DNA from: Cryptomeria japonica
Taxonomy: Eukaryota > Streptophyta > Pinopsida > Cupressales > Cupressaceae
Assembly: GCF_030272615.1 (NCBI RefSeq)
Contig: NC_081414.1
Location: 1,857,501 to 1,921,500 of the forward strand
Reading direction: 5' to 3'
DNA: 64,000 bases
Part shown: positions 32,792 to 45,403 of the stretch, one piece after another
How positions within the stretch are numbered: the first letter of the stretch is position 1
Layout: the number at the start of each line of letters is the position of its first letter
Position numbers and translations under genes: made by a program
The notes under the pieces: generated by a model
Databases searched by the model: none
The model's input: only the letters and a program-made list of their open reading frames with translations
Told to the model about the DNA's origin: nothing

Positions 32792-33848
32792 TATTAGGTC
32801 CCAGAGACAATTGAGAGTGGGGGGGTGAATCAGTTGTCCAATAAATTCAACCAAAATTAACTTAACCAAAACTTAATACCGATAAACCAAACTTTATGCC
32901 GGTAGATAGTTTTATTAGTTAATTGCACTACCGGTAAAGATTAATGCATGAAACAGAAAGACAATAACAGCCACAACACATAACACAAATATATGTACAT
33001 GGAAACCCTGTAAAAGGAAAAACCACGGTGGGAAGCCTTACCCAGAATCAAATGATACTACTGCAGATAGTACGTGTGTACAATATGGATTCTGCACATG
33101 TAGAAAGACCAACTGCCTAGAGCTCACTGCTCAATCACAAAATGAGAGTCACAATGACTACAATTGGATGGTTAAATCCAATGATAATTTACTTCATAAA
33201 ATAGCATCTTCATATGCTGGATTCAGTACCAGTTTAGTTCTGATTGCCTTCACAAAACCTTCCTTCAACCTTCAAATGATGTCTGCATGTATAGCTCTAC
33301 TTATTTTTGCATATACCTTATTACAATTCCTTCTTCCCAATCACATTTTAATCTTACAAATGAGATCTTCCATTTATACCATAACCTAAGACCAATTGAA
33401 TAGGTTGGCTCACTAAAAGATATTACAATAAAATCAATTACAAATAAATCAATATCCGATGCATGATGTCGGCTCAATACATTTACAATAATAATAAATC
33501 ATCTTCATAACGTGTCATGCTGATTTGGAATAGATATGCCCATTGTTGCATATCCTAGACCTATTTGCCGGTAACAACAAATATGCAAACCCGAATAAAC
33601 AAATAACCAAATCGCAAAAACCAAGTGATCAAATAATGTCTTCGACATAACCAAGTAGTCTCCAGGTCATTCTATGTGCTAGTGAACAATATAATCTATC
33701 GGTAAACCAAATACTGGTGATAGTGCATAAGTCTCTGACTTGCCGGTGAACATAACCAAACATCTCCTAGTGCTGATAAGTGTTGACAAGTGATGACAGG
33801 TGTTGACATCAATGACAAAACCATATCAACATATCCAAAATACCAACA
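32792..33848 (-). repeat. Copia-2 5' LTR
   Basis: Full-length partner of 9810-10867. The terminal TG on the plus-strand left edge has become TA. The U3 motif is at 33803-33818. The last 118 bases (33731-33848) are part of a tandem duplication that runs out into the flank. Confidence 0.92.
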
Positions 33849-33873
33849 ATCCCTTTCCAAAAGACATGACTTT

Positions 33874-33940
<67 letters not shown>

Positions 33941-34200
33941 TGTTTTAATAAACAAATTGTATTGGTTCAAAGTAAATCACAACTCTTGGTTAATTAGTCA
34001 GTTTGCACATAAGCACCATCCTGTTTCATTTGGAACTCGCATCTCTTCATTAACCCAGTCTCTGACTTGCCGGTGAACATAACCAAACATCTCCTAGTGC
34101 TGATAAGTGTTGACAAGTGATGACAGGTGTTGACATCAATGACAAAACCATATCAACATATCCAAAATACCAACAATCCCTTTCCAAAAGACATGACTTT

Positions 34201-34234
<34 letters not shown>

Positions 34235-34354
34235 GTTTGTTTTAATAAACAAATTGTATTGGTTCAAAGTAAATCACAACTCTTGGTTAATTAGTCAGTT
34301 TGCACATAAGCACCATCCTGTTTCATTTGGAACTCGCATCTCTTCATTAACCCA
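33731..34354. repeat. Tandem duplication across the Copia-2 edge (327 and 297 bases)
   Basis: Unit 33731-34057 is followed directly by 34058-34354. Each holds 118 bases of LTR and about 180-210 bases of flank with a (TA)n run. The units are the same apart from one base next to the run and the run length: about 60 bases at 33876-33935 and about 30 at 34203-34232, which accounts for the size difference. Confidence 0.93.
33876..33935. repeat. (TA)30 microsatellite
   Basis: About 60 bases of pure TA. The isoleucine-tyrosine ORFs predicted over it are artefacts. Confidence 0.95.
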
Positions 34355-35454
34355 TGTTTTGATAATAACACATCTTTTGACATTAATGAGTCACTATCTA
34401 TAATGTTAATGGATCACTATTAATAACATATATGTTTTTAATTAATTCAATTGCTTGTCTTTAAAGGTGAAACTTCTTTTAACAAAATCATGATTTCCAG
34501 TTTACCATTGCCTAACAGGTCACACGAATGTTTTCCTTAATTTGATTTCTACAACTGCAAGCTTTATATATATGAAAATTGTGGCCACATATGCTTTACT
34601 GCTGCATATTGAATCTCAAAAATTAATATACAGATTGTTGACGTGCTCCTTCATTCATACTGATATCAGTTGTATATTATATTAGTTCGTCAGCTTTTAT
34701 ATTACTTAAATCATTGCTCATTACTTCAATCGCTGTCTAATGTTCAAGCCCCAACTTTTAAGAAGATATTTGGAGGTGTCGACTATCTTGTTTTCATGAA
34801 TTAAATCACACCTTTATTATAAATATCTACCATGTAAATTAATGATATGTCAGTTGCTTTTTATTATTATTGAACTATTGTTTGCTTGTTGTGAACGAAA
34901 ATATCTATCTTCAACAGTTGGATATAGTCGATCACTATATTTTGTCATATCGTGGATTTAGGAGTCTTTAATTTTCCAATCGATGTTCCATTATGTTGTT
35001 TTCCTTATCAAATGTAGTGGTTGATGTGTAATTGGGTATTAGTCATGTCATCATGTTATAGAGTCGTCTTCCATTATGAAGTCATCAGAGATTTATTTTG
35101 CATGTATCTATTCATCCATATCATCATTTGTAATTGTCTGAGATAAAATGCACCGCTCTTCATTGTGTTGCAAATAGATGTCATTTTAATTAATGAAATT
35201 ATAATATGGTATTTGAACGCTCCATAATTCTTCTTTTGGTATAGTCGCTGCTATTGCAGTCAAAACTCAATACTGTAAATGCTTTGACTTCTCCAATTGA
35301 CCCAACAATTTATTTTTCATTGCATACTGTATAAATATTGAAAAATTTATTGTATACTGAGTATAATGCATTGTAACATATTATTTTCATTGCATACTGT
35401 ATAGGCAATCACATAAATTACTTTGACATCAATGAAAATTTTTCCATCACTGTT
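34355..35454. other. Unassigned AT-rich stretch
   Basis: No ORF, LTR end or RNA gene recognised. Short repeats TTTTCATTGCATACTGTATA occur near 35315 and 35385. This is probably old flanking DNA between the two nests. Confidence 0.5.
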
Positions 35455-35796
35455 GAAGATGAGTATGTTGCAGCTTAGATGAATTGTACACAGGCTATGT
35501 GGATGAGGTACATTTTGGAAGGTTTTAAGATGAAGATTTCAGAACCTATAAAGATTTTATGTGATAACACAACTGCCATAAATATTTCCAAGAACCCTGT
35601 TTTGCATGCATCGACCAAGCATATTGAATTGAAGTATCATTTCTTGAGGGAAAAAGTTCAGTGCAAAGATGTTATCTTGGAGTATGTTTCTACCAAGGAG
35701 CAACTTGCAGATATTTTTACTAAACCTCTGTCTAAGACTACTTTTGAGTATCTTAGAAGTCAGTTAGGGGTTGTCCCTCTTCATGAAGTTAGTTAA
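35455..35796 (+). pseudogene. Copia-3 RNase H C-terminal fragment
   Basis: Reads DEYVAA, a TAG, then MNCTQAMWMRYILEGFKMKI, CDNTTAINISKNPVLH, TKHIELKYHFLRE and the copia end signature ADIFTKPLSKTTFEYLRSQL. The catalytic core upstream is absent. The stop replaces a codon that is Ser or similar in relatives. Confidence 0.9.
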
Positions 35797-36115
35797 GTAT
35801 GATGTAGATTACATCAGTTTTGGAGCTACTTGCAGAATTTTATAGGAGGATTGGTGTAGAAGTGGATGTATTCCATAGGGGGAGCATCAAGTTGCAGATT
35901 GTTGATGATGCATAGTGAAATTTGACATTACATGTTTTAATTTCAATTTAGCATTGTTGTTGAAGGGGGAGAAGAATTATGTGATTATGGGAAGGAGAAC
36001 CAACGACAAGCTGAAGACATAGTGAGCATGGTGAATACTTGGTAACGTAAATCAGGATTCCTATTCACAATCACGCAACAATCAATGGTATTGATGTTTG
36101 TATTGCCATCAATGC

Positions 36116-36128
36116 CAAAGGGGGTTAT
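36116..36128 (+). other. Copia-3 polypurine tract
   Basis: CAAAGGGGGTTAT touches the LTR start TGTTGGCATTTG. Confidence 0.75.
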
Positions 36129-37474
36129 TGTTGGCATTTGCATGCATATTGCATTAATGATATGTTATGTTGTCATTGATGTCAATTCAACCAGTAATGA
36201 TATTGTTGATATTGTTATAATATTGTTACTATAACCGGTAGGAATAATTTGTGAGGAGAACCAGTAACCAGTGTAATGGTGTAAACCTTATCTATTGTTG
36301 TAACCGGTAAACCCTACCTGTTATTTTTGATAAAACCTAATAGATTAAGTTTGGTGAATTGGTTATATTGGTTTATGATCTGATGATGAGTGGTAATGAT
36401 GATGACACGCATGATTATTGTATGAAGACAATTCCAAGAGCTTTTGGTGAGTTGTTGTAACGGTTTTTTGTCTAGGGAATGATAAAATGTATTGCATCTA
36501 ATACAAAGTGCATGATGAGTTACTAAGTTCAATGAAGCAGTGATCAAGGAGCGATCAGGGTTTTCTTGATTGATGTGCAGAGATTGCTATGTAATCCAAC
36601 GATCATACTTGAACCAAATTTGTTTGTAATCTCGATGAGAGTTAGGTTTTTGTTGTGTTACCGACCTAATTGATTTGTATTTAAGGTCGATGAAGTTGTT
36701 TAGTTTTAAGAGAGAGTTGGTAAAGAGATAGACACAGTTTAGTTGAGTGTGTGGTTGCCGAACCAGATGATGTATCTACATTTTGAGTAAAGGCAGATAG
36801 GAGCATGAAATGGATCTGATCAAGCAAGTCTAGTGCTATTCAGATAGATTAGCAAACTCTGGTCATTTTCTAACAATTACAACAAAATTGAAATCCCCTA
36901 ACCGGGTAAGCTCTAACAAGCTTGGTGCTATTCAAATCCTCTAACAAGGTGGTCCATTAGATTGGATTTTTAAATCCTTTATCGAGGTTACTCCTTATAG
37001 GGTATTGCTTCTAACAAGGCATTTGTAGTCAATCCCTTAACTGGGTGATTCCTAACAAGATCAGTTTTTAACATGACTTTATGTAAAGCTTTAACAAGCT
37101 AGGCTCCTAACAGGGCGAACTTTAGAAGAGTTTAGATAGTTATCTTGTGAGTCTCATCTCACTGTGGTTTTTACCTATTTGGATTTCCATGTCAATAATA
37201 TTAGTGTCAAGTGGTGAATATTTTTGTGGTTATGTTTTCATGGTTGATTTACTTAACTACTAAAATATTTTTGATAAGTCATGATAACCGGAAGCATTGA
37301 AATATGAAGAAGTTGTTTACTGTTAATTTGTTGTAACAGACAACCGGTTTATCCTATCAGATTTTATCTTGACAAAGTTATTATTCTAAGTTTACTTTGA
37401 GAGATTGATTAGTGAAGTTTATTATCAGTTTTTCTATCTACTGATTCACCCCCCCTCTCTCAGTAGTTGACCGA
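36129..37474 (+). repeat. Copia-3 3' LTR, interrupted near its end
   Basis: Starts TGTTGGCATTTGCATG, has the 16-base U3 motif (36170-36185), a degenerate array of TAACAAGG-like words (about 36898-37115) and the motif GATTCACCCCCCCTCTC (about 37443). By comparison with the other copia LTRs the true end should lie some tens of bases further, so the insertion at 37475 split it. Confidence 0.82.
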
Positions 37475-37689
37475 TGTAGTGCCCCTACCCTAGTCAGCTT
37501 TGTAAAACCGGTTTGACCTTAGTTGACTTTTTATGTGGTATTCTTGGATGGTTGATTTACCATTATGTAATGTTGTAGTCAGATATTATGATTATTGTGC
37601 GTACCTGTTAATGTGCTTTCGCATTGATTCTTATGTAAGTTTAATTGTTCTCCTGATTCTTGTTATTAATCTCAAGCTAACACCTTGAT

Positions 37690-37699
<10 letters not shown>

Positions 37700-37750
<51 letters not shown>
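37700..37750. repeat. (GT)25 microsatellite
   Basis: Pure GT run after a short TA run. The 3' LTR has (TA)n and three TATG units at the same place (about 50641-50675). Confidence 0.95.
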
Positions 37751-37753
<3 letters not shown>

Positions 37754-39230
37754 CTTGTGTGACTCCTGGTTGCAGGAGATTGCAGGTACAGTACAGCCTA
37801 GGTGCGAGGTTCGTCTTCACCTGGATTCGTAGGTTTGAGTATACCTCTTTTGTTCTTTGAGTTTGGATTAGGTGGTCGTAAAACCCTCTTTTTACCCTAG
37901 TCATGCTTTGGTCCGTCAGTTTCCCTTTTCGTTTGGGTATTGCAGGTCGTGTATTTGGTTGGTTTTCTTGGGTTGTGTGCTTGGCATGTGGTAAAACTAA
38001 GTATTTAATCCTAAGTAGTTATTTTGATTTAATGTGTTCATTTACACATTAGTAATTAAGGAACTAAAGCAAATAGGTTTCGGTTATGTAATTAATCATT
38101 AATTAAAAATTACTCTATTCATGTTTGTAGCAAGTTTAATTTAATGGTTAATTTTAAATAATGAATTTATTCAGTTTATACATTTTGAAAGGAAAGATTT
38201 AAATTTATTCGAAATAGAAATAATTTAATCTCTTTTGCATTTTGGAATAGAAAGGTTAATTTTAATTATTTAAGAAAATCTTTTTTTAATTAGAAAAGTA
38301 AGTTTAATATATATATATACATATATTTGATATAGTGTGAAAGATTGATTTTGGGATTTTTATTTTAATTAAAAATATTTTACCCTCATCAATATTGTGA
38401 AATATAAATGTTAGCTTTGTTAATATTGAGAAAATTAAAATTTAATGAGGGAGAGAAGCATTTTGATTTTTAATTAGAAAAACAAGTTTAGAATATTTGA
38501 ATAGTTGAAAAGAATGTTTTTTCATTTTATTTAAAAGATGTTTAAATTTTAAAATAGGAGATTAGATCAAATATTCTTCCATTTACCCTAAGTTTGAAAA
38601 TATTTTTGGGGGATGATTTTTGGGGGAGCATTTTTAAAAAACATTTTTGGGAGAAGGATTTTTGGAGGAGATTTGGGCATTTTGGGAAGGAAGATTTTTT
38701 GGAGTTGCAGGTTGGGCTCTTCATCAGATCTTGCCAGGAATGCGAAATGAGGTAGGATTCGGGTGCATCTTTTTTATTTCTTGGGTTATTGGGTTTGTCT
38801 CTTCAAAAAAAACAAATATTGGGGAATGGTTGTTCTTGATGATTCTTGCTTAAAATCTCCATGAATGTTCTTAAATTTAAGTTTTAGTTTTGGGAATATT
38901 GGTTGTTTTTGGGTCAAGATTGGTTAAATAGAGTAGATAAATGGTTGTAAATTCATCTTAGCTTGCCAAATATGGTTTTGGTGGTTGAGAAAATTTGCTT
39001 ATTTGAAAATTATTCAACAAAGATTGTGTATTGGGAAAACCATGATCATTTTGGAAAAATTCTCAATAATTGTTGTTCTTGATCATTTTGGAAATTTAAT
39101 TTCATTTTAGTCTCTGTATAAGACTGTGGATTTTGGAAATCTGGGGTTTTATTTATTGTTATTTGTTTTTTTGGTTTTAAAAAAATAAATTAATTAAAAA
39201 CAAAGTTTTTTTTTTTTTAAAATCTGTTTG

Positions 39231-39478
39231 AACGGATTAGGGTTGGAGGGCGGAGGAGCCGAGGCTCTACTCGCGCCCTCCTCCCCACGGGATTGTGCAG
39301 GGTCGCGACTATGTTTGTGGCCGTAGGGACCTGCGACCACAAAGTGGCCGCAAGGAACCCTGCGTCCACGATGACCGCAACGGCCAACCCTGTGTCCACA
39401 GTGGTGGCCGCGAGGGGCTGCGGTGACTTCCACCTCTCTCGTGATGGGAGGTGGGCCCTGCAGTGGTTTCCCCATGTT
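39231..39478. other. GC-rich island 1 in the giant LTR
   Basis: About 250 bases rich in CCGCAA, CTGCGG and CCAC words between very AT-rich flanks. ORFs predicted over it on both strands look like composition artefacts. Confidence 0.7.
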
Positions 39479-42400
39479 TTTTAAAAAGTTTTTAAATAAA
39501 AAAACTTATTTTATTAAAAGTTTGTTTTACTTAGTTTTTAATCAATTATTAATTATTATTAATATATTTTATTAATGAAAATTAAAATTTATATATTAAA
39601 TAATATTTAATTTGAAGTTTCGGTATTATTATTTTTTAAATTGATTATATTTTATTAATCATGGATTAATAAATATATTATTTAATATTTAATTTTGGTA
39701 TCTTTTTTAATAAGGAAGTATCCTTTTGGAAAAGATTAAATATTATTTTAATTCAAAAATTCTTGAAATAAAATATATTTATTATTTGGTTATTTTTAAA
39801 TAATATATTATTCGGGAATATATTATTATTGGATTTGAATGATAATAGGTCATTTGAGAATTCTAGAGATGAAATACTATAGTATTTGAGTAATTGAAAA
39901 ATGAAATATTTTATCACTAGATATTTTGAAAATTTAAATGATATACTATTGGAATTATTGGAAATTTAATAATGTATCGTTTGGAAAATTGGTAATTTAA
40001 TGATATTTTCATTTAGTAAAATAAATGGTTTAGTTATATTCTTCATCTGTATTGAGAAATAGACAAATAGTAATATTGCATTCTGGTATTGTATTCACCT
40101 TGTAAAGGTGATTTTTTTGTTAATGTATTTTTGAAAACTTAGATCATTTAGAAAACCTGATCAACTTTTATTGTTTAAATCAATAAGAAAGAAGGTTGTC
40201 TTTTCCAATCCACTCCTATGCGTGCTTAATTTTTCTGCATTCGCATTTGCTTAAGCAATGGCTAGACCTTGATTTGTTTGATTGGACCCTGTTGTATGGA
40301 TTGAATTGGGGTACCTGTTTCCGTCATCGGTCTCGAGTTTAATTGTTGCTTGTGATGGTGTTATAATTGGTCATGTACTTTATGCGAGTGTCAAGTGTTG
40401 ATTTGTGGTTGACCATAGCTGGTCAGGTCTCTAGTTAGAGTACCGTCCGATAATGGACCTTTGTATTTTCTTTTATTATGTTCAGTTGGATCCTTTCCTA
40501 TTCTGTGAGGCCCTACCCTGACTCATCCTGGCATTTCTATTATTTTCATGATGAGACTATTATGGATGCTTTATTTTTATGCATTATGGATTTAGAACTT
40601 ATATGATTCCATGATTTGGATAACATTGACGTATATTGATGCTTCATTTTTATGCATTATGGATATGAAATTTTATATGATGATAGAATAGAATTACTTC
40701 GAGATGATGTATGTCATTATTGGATTTGCAGGACTTCATTATGATGATACAAATAGGATGCTTATAATATGAATGGATCAATTTTGAGGATTATGATAAT
40801 TGCTTATGTGGATCAATTGGGATATATGAGATATTAATTTATTACTGTCAATTGTATGAGTGTTTGATGTGTATTCAAATTCATGTGTTTAATAATATAT
40901 TTGTGGTTATTTGGAATTACTAATGTGTAAATTGAGATGCACAGGAAAATTATCCATGTGACCATGGAAATAATATGGAGAACCAAACCTAGACCTATGT
41001 ACGTTTGTAAAGCCAAGGGTTGTCTATTTGGAGAGACAACACCCCGTTTGTATCGTATTTTATTTGTGAAAGTAAATGATGCATGTGTGTTAAATTGATT
41101 TATTAATTTGTGTAATCCAACAAGAGACAAATTCATGTGTGATTTTTATAATGTATTTTATTGTGTCACTTGACACATGTGCTGATTAGTGTCATTGATT
41201 TTGACTTGTCTCTTGGAGGGAGTTTGTTTCTACCAAATCCATTTCAAACATTTGAGTGTGGTCCCAAATTTGCCTTGGGTAGGGAGTCTCGGAAGTGGTC
41301 AACTCAGGTTTGACCCGTAGGTTAACTTCAGTTGGGTTTCTAAGGGGTCAAATGGACTCCTAGGGTTAGTTTTAGGGCTTTTCCAAAGGTCCAAAGGGTA
41401 TACCTATGGGTTAGGGGTATTTTTAAACATGTGACTACTCCCATGTGATTGTTTAGTCACCTCAAAAAGTGGTTTTTCCAAGGTGAGCGAAAATTCAACT
41501 TAGAAGGTTCCTCCTAGGATAGACAACCTTCCCTTTTGGTGTCAGACTCTCTTCCCCATCCTCTCTTACCTTTTCTCTTTCCAGTTTTAGCAACATGTAA
41601 GAGGTTGGGAAGACCAACCAATGGGAACCCTCACTCTATCCAAGGGGTTGGGAAGAGTGAGAGGCCTTCTTAGGCAAGGATTAGGGACTTAATGAGTTAA
41701 TCACCCACTCTCCATTGTTGGAGATCATGCAAATTTTGAAGAATAGTTGTAGGATAGAATTTTTGGCCAAGTGTTGGTGAAGAGATTGTGTGGATTTGGG
41801 CTGCTCATCCCCAACTAAATCTATCAAAACCTTTGGACAGATTAAGTTTGGTTCTTACTCTCTTTTTGTTTATGTTGTATATGTATGTTTGAAGAAATGC
41901 TTGTATGAAAAAGTTGCTTATATGTATTTTACTTTGTGGAAGAAAATGTAATTTTTCCCTTTGTTTCTTTTTATGGTTTTCTTGTATTGGGAGTGTCCAA
42001 GGCCTTCTACTCTTGGGAGAGTAGGATGGTCTTGGGGTGGAAGAAGTATGTCAGCCTTGGGTGAGAGGCTCTCCTTTATGGAGAGTGATCTCAAGGGTGT
42101 TCTTTGTGACCCTTGTTGCATAGCCTTGTGTATGCATTTGGGGGTCATAAGGAGAGATGATATGGCTTATATGCCTTTGGGGGGCATAAGGATGTGGAGA
42201 TGTATTTGTGTTGTATTTGGTTGCCATGAGGTGGCTTGAGATGTTCCATGCTTGCAGTCTCCCCAATGGTATTTGGTCCACTTCCACCCGTGGAATATCA
42301 TCACAAGTTGTGGTGAAGTGTAGCCTTGGGTGGGAAAATTGTTTGTTGTGTGTTTACCCCTTTACTTGTTGTGGTTGTTTGTGTGTAACCCATCTAGTGC

Positions 42401-43433
42401 TTGGTTCTCCAAGCTCGGGGTTGGCTTCTAGTAAGCCTAGGCTGGGAGGTGAGCACTCCATGGTCAAGCTTTATGTTTTTATTTGCAGGTTGCTTGGGAT
42501 GGGAAGGAAAAAAGAAAGATATAAGTTGCTGGTTTTTACTTGAGTTGCAGAAAAGATTAGAAAAAAGAAGAAGATGTATTTATGTTGTAGCTTTGTAAAG
42601 AAAAGCCAAATGTTATATTTATTTTTCAAAAGCAAAGAAATGTATGTATTTTATTTTAAGTTCCCATTCAATGGAAAGGAGAGACTAGTAGGGTTTCAAA
42701 CCCATTTGTAATGTTATCTACATTGTATTCTAAATATGCTTAAAGAAATGCATTATTCTACTTAGTTATTTTTGTAAAAAAATGAAATGTATGAGTTTTA
42801 TTAAGTCCTTTAGTTACCAAAAATAAAGTTGTTGCATTCATGTTATTTTTGAAATTTAGAGTTCTTTTATTCCTTCATGCAAATAAAATTATGGAAAATG
42901 GGAAAGGCATGCATATAAACCTTTTGAGTTAAATACAAATACAAATTATGTTAAATAGGTTTAATATATCCATCTCTAAGTTGATTTTAAATATTTCTAG
43001 GCTATGGTAATTGCTGTTAAAATTTATTACATTCTGTCATTTTATCTATTGCAGAATATAAAATCTAGTTTATTTCATTCTGTCACTTATTTACTGCAGA
43101 AAATGTATTTAAAATTAAATAGTCCTCTATTTCCAAAGTTAGCATTAAAAAAAAAGAAGAGAGGGAAATGCATTATTCTAAATCTACTAGCTTGCTGGTA
43201 GTGTTTATTCTAAATAAAAAAAAAATTCACAGAATGCTTTAAACAAGAAAAGATAAGGCATAATTTAAAATCTAGGTATTAGCATTATAGCAAATGAATA
43301 TTTGCATCAATGACATGCTGTCATTATTTTATTATTTTCTGCATGGTTTATTATGTAAAAAAAATAATAAAAAAATAAAAATAAACAAGAAAATTTACAG
43401 CAAGCTAAAGTGTGTACATTTTTACATCTACAT

Positions 43434-43458
43434 TATATATATATATATATATATATAT
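43434..43458. repeat. (TA)12 microsatellite
   Basis: Pure TA run in the giant LTR. Confidence 0.9.
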
Positions 43459-43565
43459 TCTATGAGAATACTAACCTTGTTAAAAAAAATAATAATAATA
43501 ATGTCACTGTTAGGTAAACATATTTTTTCCTCTTACCATTATAATCCCCAAAGAAAGAAAAAGGG

Positions 43566-43568
<3 letters not shown>

Positions 43569-43608
<40 letters not shown>
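43569..43608. repeat. (CA)16(TA)4 microsatellite
   Basis: CA run followed by TA in the giant LTR, about 60 bases before GC island 2. Confidence 0.93.
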
Positions 43609-43659
43609 GATGCATTGTTTTAAATTTTTTTTAAAAAAATTCACAAAAAAAAATTTGCT

Positions 43660-43990
43660 TTGAATCTCTCTTTGTGCGGGAGGCCTAGGCGGTGCGGGAA
43701 CTCTGTGGGTCGTGACCCACAGAGGCGCCGAGGCACCACTGTGGGCTGAGGCACACAGAGGTGCCCATGACACCACTGCGGGCCGTGGACTATAGGGGCG
43801 GCCTTGGCCGCCACTGCGAGCCGCGTCCCGCAAAGACGTCATAGTGCCGTTGTGTGGCACGACCCGCAGTGGTGCCAAGGTGCCACTGCGGTGGTCCGCA
43901 AACCCCGTGGTGCCCCCTGTGCATTCACCGCCCCCCGTACCTTGGTAAACTCCGCCCATTGTGCCTTCCATGGCTGCTGCTCCCATCACA
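43660..43990. other. GC-rich island 2 in the giant LTR, with perfect inverted repeats
   Basis: Contains CTCTGTGGGTC-GT-GACCCACAGAG (43701-43724, 11-base arms) and GGCGGCC-TT-GGCCGCC (43797-43812). Many CTGCGG and CCGCAG words. The flanks are AT-rich with microsatellites. Confidence 0.75.
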
Positions 43991-45403
43991 TACCTGCACA
44001 CAAAAAAAAATAGAACTCACACATACAGAAGCCCTAACCCAATTTTTTGAGTTAGGGAAAAACACCCATAAAATATATTATAAAAAAAAAGGGGGTGTGG
44101 GTTGTGTAGAAGAAGTAAAGGAGTTAGGGTTTTATTACTTTATTATTAAAAAAAGTGGGGGGGGAAAGAAACCCTATTCGAATTTGAATAGGGTATTTCC
44201 CCATAGACCTTGAACAAGGTTATTTTCTTTATTTGCCAACTCTTAATAATCTTTTATGGGGTTAGATATGCCTATGTATAAATGTATATATATTAATATA
44301 TAGACATATATATATTTATATATATTTATATGCATAATGTTATATCTACCTAAAGTAATAGTACCTAGTCATATATGTAGTCATATACATATATATCTAT
44401 ATATGACATATAAATTAAGGTGTTAATTGGATTAATTAATCAATAGTGAAATTTACTTTTGCTATTAAGTAGAGTTTGTCTTAGGGATTTAATTTAAAAG
44501 CTAGATTTAGAACCCTCTTTGGGTTTGATCTTTTGGAGGATATAAAAATAAATATTTTGTAAATAGTTAGCCTTAGAGGATAAATTTTATTGGCCAACTT
44601 TAATAGAGTTTTATAGCAAAATTTCACTATGGGATTAATCGACCCTAGAGTAATACTTTAGACAAAGTATAATTATTGTTAAAATAATAATAGGTTTTAT
44701 AAAGCTAAGTGCTAGGGCAAATTAATTTAATTCCTAGGCCATTAATAGGATATTTGAGATTAATAAAATCTCTTGCAAATTTATTTAGAGACTTTTGTAA
44801 AACGAAATTATTATTACTAATTACTTGATGAGATAATAATAATTCCTCGGAGAATTAATATTCCGTATTTAATTTAGACTATCTCGCTTACTTGATCTAG
44901 TGTTTAGATTATTTATTAGATGAAAGAAATCAAATGCAGTCAAGACAAGACTTGTTAATGCGTTATTTAGCAAATTTAGTTTTATTAGGTTAAGTTTTAA
45001 AAAAAAATTTACCCCATTTGTGCCCAAAAGTTTGGGCATGATATATTCAGGGATCATTTATGTATTTATAGACTGATGTGGTCATTTGTATATTGGTTAT
45101 GTTCGCCCTGATGGAAGTATTGTAAATGATGTGAACCTTATGTATTCTTAACTTATTTAAATGATCAGAGGGGTCTTGCAGTTGAGCAGACCCAGAGACG
45201 TAACTCTTTAGAGGTGAACTCCGATATCAATTTGGTGTTATGTGATGCTTATGTTCTTATGTTTCATGTTTAGTGTTAGCATGTATGGATGGCATTATGA
45301 TAGAATGCATAAAGTGGATTAGATGAAATTAATCATAAATGCATGTATGCAGTCATCTCTTAAATGTAGTAAATTGGATCATGAAAGAATGTATTATGTT
45401 ATT

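Larger units (their letters stand above)
9810..33848 (-). mobile_element. Copia-2: Ty1/copia element, minus strand, split by nested insertions
   Basis: Two LTR copies of nearly equal length (9810-10867 and 32792-33848) face the same way and enclose, on the minus strand, primer-binding site, gag, protease, integrase, reverse transcriptase, RNase H and polypurine tract. The interior is interrupted from 14576 to 31914 by Copia-C, which itself carries a chromovirus. Without the insert the element would be about 6.7 kb, normal for copia. No matching target duplication is visible at its outer ends (TATAC left, ATCCC right). Confidence 0.9.
35455..37474 (+). mobile_element. Copia-3: truncated Ty1/copia element (RNase H end and 3' LTR)
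   Basis: Copia similarity begins abruptly at about 35455 inside RNase H, continues through its C-terminus, 3' untranslated region and polypurine tract, and then a 3' LTR from 36129. Everything upstream is missing. The LTR itself is broken at 37474 by the giant LTR element. Confidence 0.88.

Noticed and set aside
9805-33853. Target-site duplication for Copia-2
   Set aside because: TATAC on the left and ATCCC on the right do not match; the edge has since been rearranged by the tandem duplication.
33800-34403. Isoleucine-tyrosine repeat proteins
   Set aside because: Direct translation of TA microsatellites.
39194-39484. Overlapping ORFs on both strands over GC island 1
   Set aside because: Both strands open because of GC-rich composition; no motif, low-complexity products.
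41918-42598. Several 65-111-codon ORFs on both strands in the giant LTR
   Set aside because: Overlapping in all frames with no family motif; best explained by locally lower AT content.
43510-44213. ORFs over GC island 2 and the CA run
   Set aside because: One includes a CA-repeat translation and the others follow the palindromic GC-rich DNA; no protein signature.
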